A stretch of 20,921 bases of DNA, from assembly GCA_937936675.1 (NCBI GenBank), contig CALDDL010000305.1, positions 1 through 20,921 on the forward strand, given 5' to 3'. This DNA comes from an uncultured bacterium. Its GTDB lineage: Bacteria > Bacteroidota > Ignavibacteria > Ignavibacteriales > Melioribacteraceae. The notes beneath the pieces are model-generated. The model had not been told where the DNA came from. It saw only the letters and a program-made list of their open reading frames with translations, and ran no database searches. Both the position numbers and the translations under genes were made by a program. Shown piece after piece: positions 6,532-15,686 of this stretch. Every line of letters begins with the position of its first letter. Position 1 is the stretch's first letter.

Positions 6532-8917
6532 GATTTTCAGGGTTGCGATATTATTGCTTTTTATATCTACTATCACAACTAAGGCTCAAAATGAAATTAA
6601 AGATATTATCAAACCATTAAGTCTTACCGCAGGGAAAACCGATTCGATTAAAATTAGCGATTCTTTTTATTCAGAAAGTTATGATATAAAGGTAAAGGAT
6701 AATCAGAAAATAATAACTAAGTATAATAAATCAAACGGCTATCTTTATTTTACTCCGAATCTCGATAATTCCGATATGGGATTAATTGATTTTGAGCTCG
6801 AAGGAGAAACTTATTCGTATCCATATAAATCGAGAATAGAAAAGAAATATAAATTCAGTTACAAACCGGATAAAGAATATAAAAAATTAACATTGTTCGG
6901 AAGCTTCAACGGATGGGATAGAGGCAATCTTCCATTGAAAGATAATGACGGAGATGGAGTTTATGAAGCAGAAGTGGCTTTGGAGCCGGGGAGATATGAA
7001 TATAAATTTTTCGGAGACGGAACAGAAATAGTTGATCCGGTTAATCCCGATAAGAAACCAAACGGAATGGGAGATTATAATTCACTCTTTTTTGTAAAAG
7101 AAGAGATTAAGAAACCGATTTTCTTGCACATCAATAACTACCAGAAAAAAAACGAAAATATCTGTTTCTCATTCATCTATGAAAATGGGAATAGAAATGA
7201 GCCGATTACTTATGATAATTTAATTCCATTGCTCAATAACAAAAAAATTGCCGAAGAGAAGATAAAAATTGATAAAAACCGAATTGCGATTACAGTAAAA
7301 AAAGGCGAATTAAAAGGAGATAATTTAATTCGTTTGGCAGTTTCGCAGAGCGGGGATAAGACTAATTTACAGTCAATCTATTTACAAGATGGAAAGCCAA
7401 TTGGAAACGGATTCGATTTTAATTGGCATGACGCAACTATCTATTCATTAATGATTGATCGCTTTTATGATGGAAATAAGAAATTAAATAATCCCATTAT
7501 GCATGATTCACTTTCCGAAAAGGCAAATTATAATGGGGGAGACTTCGCTGGTGTAATCAAAAAATTAAAAGAAGGTTATTTCAAAAATCTCGGTATTAAT
7601 ACTATATGGATATCGCCTGTATATGATAATCCGAACGGTGCCTATAGAGAATATCCCGAACCGCATCGATTTTATACGGGATACCATGGTTACTGGCCTA
7701 TCTCTTCGGATAGGACGGAAGAGCAATTCGGAACGATGGAAGAATTGAAAACAATTGTTGCCGAAGCGAAGAAACAAAATATTAAAATACTTCTCGATTT
7801 CGTTTCGCATCATGTTCATAAGGAGCATCCGCTATTCAAAGAACATCCTGATTGGTTCGGAACTCTTGAATTACCCGATGGCAGATTGAATTTACGCCTT
7901 TGGGATGAATATAGATTAACTACATGGTTCGAGCCATATCTTCCTTCGTTTGATTTTACAAAATCGCAGGAAGGATTAGATTTTATGGTATCGAATGCTA
8001 TCTGGTGGTTAAAAGAAACGGGAGCTGCGGGTTATAGGCACGATGCGGTGAAGCATGTACCGAATGAATTTTGGAGAGAGCTTACAAGAAGAATTAAAAA
8101 AGAGATTGAAATTCCGGAAAATCGTACTGTTTATCAAATTGGCGAGACATTTGGGAGTTATGATTTGATTAGCTCTTATGTAAATAATGGACAGCTAAAT
8201 GCGCAGTTCAATTTTAATTTATACGATACTGCTTTACCTGTAATGCTTGATCCGAAAAGTTCATTCTCGGTTCTCGATTCGGAGATGAAAAAATCATTCA
8301 ACATTTATGGCGAAAATCATTTAATGGGTAACATTATGGATAGCCATGATAAAAATAGATTTATGTCATTTGCCGATGGCGATTTGGATTTGAGTGCTTG
8401 GAGCGCAATTGAAGAGGGATGGAATAATCCTCCTAAAGTTGACAATACCTCATCATACAAAAAAGGGGAATTATATTACGCTTATATGCATTCGATTCCT
8501 GGATTGCCCGTGGTTTATTATGGAAGTGAATTTGGAATGACGGGTGCATCTGATCCCGATAATAGAAGAATGATGAGATTCGCAAAAGATTTATCGAAAG
8601 ATGAATCTAAGATGCTTGGAGTTGTTTCTAAAATTATTAACATCAGAAAAAATCATTCGGCATTGCGTTATGGTGATTTTAATACTCTCCAAGCAGATAC
8701 TAATATTTATGCTTATATCCGTTCTGATATGAATGAGAGAGTCTTAGTTATCTTAAATAAGACTCCCGAAAATGTAAAAGTGGAATTAAGTCTTCCAGAA
8801 TTTTATAAATCAAAATCGGCAAAAGACTTAATGACAAATAAATCATTTACTATATCCGGATCAAAACTTAATAGTTCGATAGAAGGATATGGTTTTAGAT
8901 TTTATCTAATAAAATAA
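6515..8917 (+). CDS. Exported GH13 alpha-amylase-family glycosidase with a CBM48-like domain
   Basis: An 800-residue enzyme with a signal peptide (about 1-25, ending TTKAQ), a beta-rich N-terminal region, a CBM48/E-set domain at about 122-195 (LFGSFNGWD, then YEYKFFGDG) and a GH13 barrel from about 305. Catalytic regions are readable: region I DFVSHH (428-433), region II GYRHDAVKH with nucleophile Asp510, region III GETF with acid/base Glu544, region IV MDSHDKNR with His611 and Asp612. The C-terminal beta domain ends near 800. It should hydrolyse or rearrange alpha-1,4/1,6-glucans such as starch, glycogen or maltodextrins in the periplasm or at the surface. It starts at TTG and overlaps the B12 protein by 17 bases; its 3' end overlaps the opposing TonB receptor by 12 bases. 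Exact specificity (amylase, neopullulanase, cyclomaltodextrinase) is open. Confidence 0.93.
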   Translation: MKHINKIFRVAILLLFISTITTKAQNEIKDIIKPLSLTAGKTDSIKISDSFYSESYDIKVKDNQKIITKYNKSNGYLYFTPNLDNSDMGLIDFELEGETYSYPYKSRIEKKYKFSYKPDKEYKKLTLFGSFNGWDRGNLPLKDNDGDGVYEAEVALEPGRYEYKFFGDGTEIVDPVNPDKKPNGMGDYNSLFFVKEEIKKPIFLHINNYQKKNENICFSFIYENGNRNEPITYDNLIPLLNNKKIAEEKIKIDKNRIAITVKKGELKGDNLIRLAVSQSGDKTNLQSIYLQDGKPIGNGFDFNWHDATIYSLMIDRFYDGNKKLNNPIMHDSLSEKANYNGGDFAGVIKKLKEGYFKNLGINTIWISPVYDNPNGAYREYPEPHRFYTGYHGYWPISSDRTEEQFGTMEELKTIVAEAKKQNIKILLDFVSHHVHKEHPLFKEHPDWFGTLELPDGRLNLRLWDEYRLTTWFEPYLPSFDFTKSQEGLDFMVSNAIWWLKETGAAGYRHDAVKHVPNEFWRELTRRIKKEIEIPENRTVYQIGETFGSYDLISSYVNNGQLNAQFNFNLYDTALPVMLDPKSSFSVLDSEMKKSFNIYGENHLMGNIMDSHDKNRFMSFADGDLDLSAWSAIEEGWNNPPKVDNTSSYKKGELYYAYMHSIPGLPVVYYGSEFGMTGASDPDNRRMMRFAKDLSKDESKMLGVVSKIINIRKNHSALRYGDFNTLQADTNIYAYIRSDMNERVLVILNKTPENVKVELSLPEFYKSKSAKDLMTNKSFTISGSKLNSSIEGYGFRFYLIK

Positions 8918-11080
8918 TTCAAAGCTAAGAGAGATATTTCTTAGCGGTGCGATATTGCCAAGAAACTCCACATAGTTATAGTTAAATATATTTTTTAGCG
9001 ATATAAAAGTTTTAGCGGGAAGAGATCCGATAAAAAAATTGAAGCCCGCATTTATATCTGCTACATAAACCGGCACACGCTTATTCCCATCCTTTACATA
9101 ATTAAGCGGCGGTTCGACTAACGCATCATCAATCTCTTCAATTTTGCTCCAGTATCTAAAATCAATTCCTGCTTCAAACGGATAATGATTATATGAGAGA
9201 TTTGTATAAAGAACATTTCTCGGGCGGTATTTCATTGCCTTTTCGCGCTGAATATCTCTACTCCACATATAGTTGTAACTAATATTTAGTTTGAACATCT
9301 GTGGAACGAAATCCCAATCGACAATAGCTTCTAAGCCCTGAATGCGTGCTTTCGGAAGATTAATAAATTGAATATCGCCGGTGTAAATAAGATTTGGTTC
9401 AATAAAATCATTATACTCGGTTTGATAAAATGCCGCATCGAAGCGGAGAGACTTGGAATAATTATAAAGCAAACCTGCTTCAAATGAAAGACTCGTTTCA
9501 TAAGTTAAATTTGGATTTTCGATTACATCGATACCACCTCCTACACCTGCCGAAGTGAATACTTCCGATGGAGTGGGTACTCGGAAACCAGTCCCTATTG
9601 ATGAACGGAGGATTAAGTTATCTGTTAATTTATAATTCAAACCTGCTCTTGGAGTAATGGCATTAGCACCTTTAAGAGTATCGAGTTTTAGATAATCATA
9701 TCTCGCACCGGCATTCAAAATTAAGTCGTCGGTCAGGTTATATTCCAATTGCGCATAAAGACCCGTGCCGAAATAATCAGGACTCTTAAAAATATTGGAT
9801 TTCACCTTTGTGTAAGAAAATTCTAAACCACTTATTAAACGAAATTTATCAGAGAAATTAAATGTACCGATCAATTCATTACGAAATAAGTTAGCCGTGG
9901 AGGTAGTAAATTCAATAGCTATACCATCAAACTTAGTTCTGTAATAACTGCTTTTAAATTGTGCGGTGAATGATTCGGAAAATTTCTTATCATAGATAAG
10001 CGAGAGAAATAACCTGTTAGAACGTACTTTATTATTTTCTTCGCCCGCTTTTGGAACTAGTGCATTGCGAGAATCTTTCCAATAAAGATAATTACCTCGC
10101 ATCGAATAAAGATAATTAGCTAATAGAGATAAATTGCTTGAATCATCAAATAGATAATTAATTTTTGAATAAGCCGTATATCTTTTGTAATAAGAATTTT
10201 GTTTGTAACTCATATCGTCAAATTTTCTTACTGAAAATGTGTAACCGAGATTTTTATAATGATTGCTATGAGTAAGAGAAAGACCATAGAAAGTTCTAAA
10301 GCTATCATCCCATTTCCAGATATCATAGGAAGGTTTATCATAAGTACCAATGTAACTTCTAAAATTTGTGAATGGATTTTTAGAAGCGCTTTTAGTTATA
10401 ATATTTATAACACCTCCGATAGCAGTAGAACCATAAAGAGAACTAGCGGGACCTTTAATAACTTCAATTCTTTCGATATCTTGAAGCGGAATCATTTCCC
10501 AAACTATATCGCCCATATCCCCCGAATAAAAGGGAACACCATCGATAGCCGTAAGAACGCGCGTACCAGCGCCTTTGCTATAACCACTCGATCCGCGAAT
10601 ACTCACTTGATCCATTGTCATCTGAACCCCGGGAACGTATCGCAATAAGTCATCAAATGATGTAATATTTTTTTGAGTAATCATTTCAGGTTTTAATACT
10701 GTTGTACTAACGGAAAGATCATCTTTATTCTGCTGATATTTACCTGCACTTACGATTATTTGTTTAGTTTCAAAGGAAGCTTCGTATAAAATAACATTTA
10801 GATTTATTGATATTTGATTAAGTTCAATCATTTCTTTTACTTCTTTTTTATAGCCGATTAATGAGAATTCGACAGTATAAACTCCAAGCGGAAGGTTTTT
10901 GATTTCAAAGAAACCGCGTTTATCGGTAGCGTCGCCATAATTGGTAGCGGGGATAAAAACATTCACACCTTCTAAAGGAGAATTATCCGCAGCAATTACA
11001 CGACCTTTAATTGAACCGGTAGTGCTCTGTGAATAAATAAGAGAAGCGGTAAGAATTAATAGTAAAAAAATATTTTTCAT
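8906..11080 (-). CDS. TonB-dependent outer-membrane receptor with carboxypeptidase-regulatory-like N-domain
   Basis: A 724-residue outer-membrane transporter. In order: signal peptide (about 1-18, ending LIYSQ), a CarboxypepD_reg-like domain (about 21-100, GSIKGRVIAADNSPLEGVNV), a linker with a possible TonB box near 105-112, the plug (about 122-232, with FDDLLRYVPGV, IRGSS, DGVPFY, ERIEVIKGPASSLYG and GGVINIIT), then a 22-strand-type barrel to the C-terminal aromatic residues FELFY, the usual BAM signal. At 724 residues it is the size of small-ligand (cobalamin, siderophore, metal) receptors rather than the approximately 1000-residue SusC type. It follows the lipoprotein gene with no gap, and its Shine-Dalgarno lies in the lipoprotein's last codons. 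The ligand is not readable from sequence. Confidence 0.94.
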   Translation of the reverse strand: MKNIFLLLILTASLIYSQSTTGSIKGRVIAADNSPLEGVNVFIPATNYGDATDKRGFFEIKNLPLGVYTVEFSLIGYKKEVKEMIELNQISINLNVILYEASFETKQIIVSAGKYQQNKDDLSVSTTVLKPEMITQKNITSFDDLLRYVPGVQMTMDQVSIRGSSGYSKGAGTRVLTAIDGVPFYSGDMGDIVWEMIPLQDIERIEVIKGPASSLYGSTAIGGVINIITKSASKNPFTNFRSYIGTYDKPSYDIWKWDDSFRTFYGLSLTHSNHYKNLGYTFSVRKFDDMSYKQNSYYKRYTAYSKINYLFDDSSNLSLLANYLYSMRGNYLYWKDSRNALVPKAGEENNKVRSNRLFLSLIYDKKFSESFTAQFKSSYYRTKFDGIAIEFTTSTANLFRNELIGTFNFSDKFRLISGLEFSYTKVKSNIFKSPDYFGTGLYAQLEYNLTDDLILNAGARYDYLKLDTLKGANAITPRAGLNYKLTDNLILRSSIGTGFRVPTPSEVFTSAGVGGGIDVIENPNLTYETSLSFEAGLLYNYSKSLRFDAAFYQTEYNDFIEPNLIYTGDIQFINLPKARIQGLEAIVDWDFVPQMFKLNISYNYMWSRDIQREKAMKYRPRNVLYTNLSYNHYPFEAGIDFRYWSKIEEIDDALVEPPLNYVKDGNKRVPVYVADINAGFNFFIGSLPAKTFISLKNIFNYNYVEFLGNIAPLRNISLSFELFY

Positions 11081-11599
11081 TTACATACCTCCCGGCGGTT
11101 GAGGCGGTGGATTATTAAAATCAACATTTATATTTATATCACCGGTTATTTTGCCGGCATTGATGATTAATTTTTTCGGTTTTGACTGATCTCCATTTTC
11201 GCAATATACACCCACGACTACCCAATCTTTTCTTAGAAGTGAAAGCTCGGGTGAATTGGATTGAGCAACTACTATATAAGAATATTCGCCGGCACTGATT
11301 GTAAAGCTTTCGATATAATTATTTTCTAAGGAATTATAGTTAAATTGAGAAGACCCTTTTGGAATTGAATCGATAACAAATGTTAAATTAGGAGGGAAAA
11401 AATCCTCATCTTTATTGATCGGTTTTTTGAAGACAACCAAATGAGTTCTTTTGATATTGTTATTCCAATTTCCCGTAAAAGTTACTTTACCCTTGAATCC
11501 TGTCGGGGATGTGATCTCATCTGCCGGTTCTATTCCTTTATCGCATCCATTGATTAAAAAGAGTAAAATTATTGATACTGTTAAAATGATTTTTTTCAT
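11081..11599 (-). CDS. Small lipoprotein of unknown function, paired with the TonB receptor
   Basis: A 172-residue protein with a lipoprotein signal: a charged start (MKK), a hydrophobic core and the lipobox INGC with the acylated Cys19. I recognise no known domain. The mature part looks beta-rich, with a segment GFKGKVTFTGNW near the start and a final strand ITGDININVDF before a proline-rich tail (PPPQPPGGM); it may be a transthyretin- or Ig-like fold. It is not SusD-like, being far too short. Its TAA is immediately followed by the receptor's ATG, so it is the first gene of a two-gene operon and probably works at the outer membrane with the receptor. It is divergent from the sensor kinase across a 69-base gap. 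Confidence 0.75.
   Translation of the reverse strand: MKKIILTVSIILLFLINGCDKGIEPADEITSPTGFKGKVTFTGNWNNNIKRTHLVVFKKPINKDEDFFPPNLTFVIDSIPKGSSQFNYNSLENNYIESFTISAGEYSYIVVAQSNSPELSLLRKDWVVVGVYCENGDQSKPKKLIINAGKITGDININVDFNNPPPQPPGGM
11087..11092 (-). promoter_or_regulatory. Shine-Dalgarno for the receptor, encoded in the lipoprotein's last codons
   Basis: On the minus strand the junction reads GGAGGT-ATG-TAA-ATG. GGAGGT encodes the two glycines before the lipoprotein's final Met, and it sits six bases before the receptor's ATG at 11080. Ribosomes ending the lipoprotein would release directly on the receptor's start. Confidence 0.75.
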
Positions 11600-11668
11600 T
11601 TATTTTAACACCATGTTAGATTTAGAAGCAAATATAAAATTATTAAAAGACAAAATATATATTATAAT

Positions 11669-14600
11669 TTGAATCGGATTAAAGAAAAAATATTTCTCTT
11701 ATTACTTCTGTTACCCTCTTTACTAATATGCAAGGGTGGAGGAAGCGAATTTCTTGTAAGGCAGATCCGCTTGGAAGAAGGGCTTTCGCAAAGCACTATT
11801 CTTTCTATCATCCAAGACAGGAAGGGATTTCTTTGGATTGGTACGGCTAACGGATTGAACCGCTATGACGGCTATTCATTCAAGATATTCAGTCACGATC
11901 CGATGGATTCAAATTCAATTTCTGATAATGGGATTTTATCTCTATTTGAAAGCAAAGATGGAAGTCTCTGGATTGGTACGATTGAAGGAGTTCTTAATAA
12001 ATATAATAGCAAAGAGGGACGATTTTATCGTTACGATATTTTTTCCGATCAGCCATTTAAACGTGAAGAAGAAAAACTCCTCTTTGAATTTCCGCTTCCT
12101 TATTCGCGCAATAATATGAAAACAATTACTTCGATTACCGAAGATGAAATGGGTAATCTTTGGATTGGCACTTGGGATAGCGGAATAATATGTATTAATA
12201 TAAAATCGGGCAAGAAAATTTGGTTTAATAAATTTAATAATGACCAATATCGAATACCCATTAACACTATAAAAAAGATTTTAATTCGGGAGAATGTTTT
12301 ATGGGCAGCCACTTTAGGCGGCGGAATAATGAAATTAACTTTCGGAAAATCGATTAGTGATTTCTCGGTTCAAACTTATCAGAATAATCGTACGAATAAA
12401 TATTCGCTTCCCGATAATAAAGTAACAGATATTATATTAGACAGCGATAATAGAATAATAGCAGGCACTTTCGGAGGCGGAATAGCAATTCTTCCGATTA
12501 GCGAACAAGCTAAAAATCCAAATGAAGCAAAATTTATTATTCACAAAACCGGACTGCCTCATTCAATTCTATCAAGTGATAATATCACTGCATTACTTCA
12601 AAATAGAGATGGTTATTATTTCGCAGGCAGTTTCGGTGCGGGAATAGATATTATTTCTCCCGATTTTTCTTCAAGATATAATTTTAAAAATGATCCGCTA
12701 AATATAAATTCTCTTACTCGCAACGATATTCTTAAACTTTTTGAAGATAAAAACGGTAACGTATGGGCAGGAACTCATCTAGGAAGAGGACTCAATAAAA
12801 TTGAAAAGGCAAATAAAAAATTCAATCAGATTTCTAAATCACCCACTAGAGAAAATTGGATTAATGATGATGTAGTCTGGGCTCTTTATCCTGATAAAGA
12901 TTCGGTGCTGTGGATAGGGACTTATAAAGGGGGATTAAATAAATACGATCGTAAGAATAACCGCTTTATTTATTTCAAAAAAGAATCAGGCAATATAAGC
13001 GATAACCATATACGCGCAATTGTAGAAGGAGGAAACGGGAATCTTCTTATAGGAACTTATTCAAATGGTTTGGACCTATTTAATAAAACAAGCGGGAGGA
13101 TTATCAATTATAAAAATAATCCTTCAGATCCTCGAAGTCTCGGAGCTAATCAGGTTCAATCAATATTAATAGACCGCAGCGGCACTTTATGGGTGGGTAC
13201 ATTCGGCGGCGGACTTAATTATGCCGATAGCTTCCAGACTAAAAAGACAAATCTAAAATTCAAAAAATATCTAAATGATTTGAACGATCCTTTCTCTATT
13301 AGCGATAATAGAATATATACAATCTTTGAAGATCGCGCCGGAGATTTTTGGGTCGGAACTTTTGGAGGCGGATTAGCAAAATTTGATAGGAAAAATCAAC
13401 GCTTTTTATCATATAAAAATATTCTCGGCGATGAATCGAGTATTGCAGATAATAGAGTTGTATCTATTTTTGAAGATTCTTATGGAACTCTATGGATTGG
13501 AACTTATGGCGGGGGACTTCAAAAATTTGATAAGGTTACTGAAAAATTCACTCGAATGAATATTCAAAACCAAGTAAATAGTTCCGTGGTCTATGGAATA
13601 ATCGAGGACAATGAAAAGAATTTATGGATGAGCACCGATAACGGAATTTTTAAGATGAATTTGGTAACGGGATTTTTTACTCAGTATGTTCTTAATGACG
13701 GTTTGCAGAGTCTTGAATTCAGCGGCGGAGCTTATGGAAAATCAAGTTCGGGAGAAATATTCTTCGGAGGTATTAGCGGGTTAAATTATTTTTATCCAGA
13801 GCAGATTAAAGACAATAAATCGATACCTCCTATTGTAATCAGCTCTATTACAGTTTTCAATCAACCAATAAATAGAGAGCCGGATAACCTTGTACTTAGT
13901 TACAGCGAAAATTTTTTCACGGTCGAATTCGCTGCATTAGATTATACTAATCCTATTGATAATCAATATGCATATATGTTAGAAGGATTTGATAGCGATT
14001 GGAATTATACTACCTCAAAAAACAGAATGGCGAGCTATACTAATCTTCAACCGGGGAAATATGTTTTTAAGGTAATCGGTTCAAATAATGATGGAATATG
14101 GAATAATAATGGTGCTCTGCTTTTTATCGAAATACTTCCTCCCTTTTATTATACATGGTGGTTTATTGCTATCGCGGTTTTATCGATCGGATTTATTATC
14201 TATTATTTAAGTACAATGCGATTCAGAAATTTACTTTCGATAGAAAAATTAAAAGGGAAGCTTGCCGCAGACCTTCATGATAATATCGGAAGCGGATTAA
14301 CGGAAATTTCGATATTGAGCGAGATAGCTTCTAATAGTCTATTAAGAAGCCTTGATGATGTCTCGGATAATTTAGCTACTATAAGTGATAAATCTAGATT
14401 ATTGATTGATAGTATGAGTGAGATAGTATGGATGATTAATCCAAGCCGAGATTCATTAAGCGATCTGATTTTGCGTCTTAAAGATTCATATAGCGATTTC
14501 CTTTCGGGATTGGCAATTTCATTTCGTGTAGTTTACCCTGAAAGTATAGGGGGGCTAAAATTAGGTGTAGATTTCAAGCAGAATATTTACTTAATATTCA

Positions 14601-14884
14601 AGGAGGGAATTAATAACGCTATTAAGCATAGTAATTGTTCTAAGATAATTCTTGAAGTTAAGCAGATTAATAATATCTTAGAGATTGAATTGACTGATAA
14701 TGGAAGAGGAATGAATCTCGATAATATTAAGAGCGGGAATGGTTTAGGAAATATGAAAAAACGCGCTAAAGATTTAGGCGGAAAAATTGTTTTGGAATCT
14801 TCACCCGGTAATGGAACTAAGATTATTCTTACGGCAAAGATAACTTCAACAAATAAATTGATAAAAAAAATAATTAAGAAGTAA
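11669..14884 (+). CDS. Propeller-type sensor histidine kinase (Reg_prop, Y_Y_Y, HisKA_3, HATPase)
   Basis: A 1071-residue membrane sensor. After a signal peptide (about 1-22), some fourteen repeats of the form DN-x-IFED-x-G-x-LWIGT-x-GGL-x-FD make two beta-propellers up to about residue 720. A Y_Y_Y domain follows (about 740-815; NQYAYMLEGFDSDWNY, NNDGIW), then one membrane helix (about 828-848). The HisKA_3 segment LAADLHDNIGSGLT carries the phosphorylated His870; the ATPase domain has E979/N983 and D1010-x-G1012-x-G1014. This is the periplasmic sensor architecture of Bacteroidota systems that often detect glycans. The kinase has no receiver domain; its regulator is the next gene, two bases on. 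The start is TTG 11669: no in-frame ATG keeps the signal peptide and no ribosome-binding site is visible. Start less certain than function. Confidence 0.92.
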   Translation: MNRIKEKIFLLLLLLPSLLICKGGGSEFLVRQIRLEEGLSQSTILSIIQDRKGFLWIGTANGLNRYDGYSFKIFSHDPMDSNSISDNGILSLFESKDGSLWIGTIEGVLNKYNSKEGRFYRYDIFSDQPFKREEEKLLFEFPLPYSRNNMKTITSITEDEMGNLWIGTWDSGIICINIKSGKKIWFNKFNNDQYRIPINTIKKILIRENVLWAATLGGGIMKLTFGKSISDFSVQTYQNNRTNKYSLPDNKVTDIILDSDNRIIAGTFGGGIAILPISEQAKNPNEAKFIIHKTGLPHSILSSDNITALLQNRDGYYFAGSFGAGIDIISPDFSSRYNFKNDPLNINSLTRNDILKLFEDKNGNVWAGTHLGRGLNKIEKANKKFNQISKSPTRENWINDDVVWALYPDKDSVLWIGTYKGGLNKYDRKNNRFIYFKKESGNISDNHIRAIVEGGNGNLLIGTYSNGLDLFNKTSGRIINYKNNPSDPRSLGANQVQSILIDRSGTLWVGTFGGGLNYADSFQTKKTNLKFKKYLNDLNDPFSISDNRIYTIFEDRAGDFWVGTFGGGLAKFDRKNQRFLSYKNILGDESSIADNRVVSIFEDSYGTLWIGTYGGGLQKFDKVTEKFTRMNIQNQVNSSVVYGIIEDNEKNLWMSTDNGIFKMNLVTGFFTQYVLNDGLQSLEFSGGAYGKSSSGEIFFGGISGLNYFYPEQIKDNKSIPPIVISSITVFNQPINREPDNLVLSYSENFFTVEFAALDYTNPIDNQYAYMLEGFDSDWNYTTSKNRMASYTNLQPGKYVFKVIGSNNDGIWNNNGALLFIEILPPFYYTWWFIAIAVLSIGFIIYYLSTMRFRNLLSIEKLKGKLAADLHDNIGSGLTEISILSEIASNSLLRSLDDVSDNLATISDKSRLLIDSMSEIVWMINPSRDSLSDLILRLKDSYSDFLSGLAISFRVVYPESIGGLKLGVDFKQNIYLIFKEGINNAIKHSNCSKIILEVKQINNILEIELTDNGRGMNLDNIKSGNGLGNMKKRAKDLGGKIVLESSPGNGTKIILTAKITSTNKLIKKIIKK

Positions 14885-14886
14885 TT

Positions 14887-15518
14887 ATGATAAAAACAGC
14901 GATAATAGAAGATAATAATACGATACGTGAAGGGATTGCAATGCTTATAAATTCCACCGAAGGTTATAGCTGCGTGGGTACTTATGGAGATTGTGAATCG
15001 TTTTTAGAAAAATTGGGTTCGTTGGATGTGGATGTTGTTTTAATGGATATCGGACTGCCGGGAATGAACGGTATCGAAGGAGCAGCTAGAGCAAAAAAAA
15101 TTAAACCGAATCTAAATATACTTATGTTGACGATCTATGAAGACAATCAATCGGTATTTAATGCACTATGCGCGGGGCATGCGGATATTTAGTGAAAAAA
15201 ACACCGCCTACCCGTTTATTAGAAGCATTGAAAGATGCTTATGAAGGGGGCTCACCGATGAGTTCATTGATTGCTCGTCAAGTGATTACAGTTTTTCAAC
15301 AAAAACAAAATGAATATGATTCCGATGCGGAACTTTCTACACGCGAAAAAGAAGTTGTAACTAATTTATCCGAAGGAAATAACTATCAAGAGATAGCCGA
15401 ACGGCTTTTGATAAGTGTTGATACGGTTCGTCATCATATAAGAAATATATATAAAAAACTACATGTACATTCGCAGTCCGAAGCAGTTGCAAAAGCCATC
15501 CGAAAAGGAATAATTTAG
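14887..15518 (+). pseudogene. NarL/LuxR-family response regulator, split by a -1 frameshift
   Basis: Two overlapping frames make one normal regulator of about 210 residues. The first (14887-15192) is the receiver domain: acidic pair Glu8-Asp9, phospho-acceptor Asp54 in VVLMDIGLPG, Thr82. It then runs into HADI and a stop. The second frame (readable from 15168) restores the expected ACGYLVKKTPP, including the conserved Lys, and continues into a LuxR-type helix-turn-helix (LSTREKEVV... QEIAERLLISVDTVRHHI). The switch happens at GCG-GGG-CAT, bases 15172-15180; adding one G to the run at 15174-15177 gives a perfect reading frame. The start is two bases after the kinase stop, so the pair is coupled. 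A sequencing error, a real mutation or slippage in the G run are all possible; no classical XXXYYYZ slippery heptamer is present. Confidence 0.88.
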
Positions 15519-15523
15519 TAAAA

Positions 15524-15543
15524 ACCTGCATAGATATGCAGGT
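15524..15543 (+). terminator. Inverted repeat after the response regulator, possible weak terminator
   Basis: ACCTGCATA (15524-15532) and TATGCAGGT (15535-15543) form a near-perfect palindrome six bases after the regulator's stop. It can fold with an 8-bp stem and a 4-base loop, but no T run follows, so termination would be weak; a protein-binding site is the alternative. Confidence 0.4.
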
Positions 15544-15603
15544 CAAGTCAATTATTTCCCTAATATTTACATATATATGCGGTTGTTGCTCCCGTTATTA
15601 ATG

Positions 15604-15629
15604 GTTATTTAGCAAGTAGATTAAATAAC
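15604..15629 (+). repeat. AT-rich inverted repeat in the leader of the small orphan gene
   Basis: GTTATTTA (15604-15611) and TAAATAAC (15622-15629) are exact inverted copies with a 10-base gap, about 60 bases before the small gene. It could be an operator or a weak hairpin; in such AT-rich DNA chance is also possible. Confidence 0.35.
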
Positions 15630-15686
15630 AACTAATAGTACTGTCTCTGACATTGGGGGGAAGTACATAAAATAATGGAGGGAAGT

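Noticed and set aside
10259..10648. Plus-strand frames antisense to the TonB receptor and other shadow frames (for example 7565-7828, 11942-12312)
   Set aside because: They show no motifs and lie opposite or within genes with strong family evidence.
8906..11599. Calling the receptor/lipoprotein pair a cobalamin uptake system (BtuB-like) because a B12-binding protein is near
   Set aside because: No cobalamin riboswitch features are seen upstream of 11599 and the receptor sequence alone does not show the ligand.
11663..11668. Perfect TATAAT just before the sensor kinase start as its promoter
   Set aside because: It abuts the TTG start, so transcription would begin inside the coding region, and no -35 element is found 16-18 bases upstream.
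15165..15180. Classical programmed -1 frameshift site in the response regulator
   Set aside because: There is no XXXYYYZ heptamer and no clear downstream pseudoknot; only a short G run. A base-call error or mutation is more likely.
15168..15518. A separate LuxR-type gene starting at ATG 15168
   Set aside because: The ATG is made of bases from the receiver's own codons, no ribosome-binding site precedes it, and the sequence continues the receiver domain exactly; one frameshifted gene is simpler.
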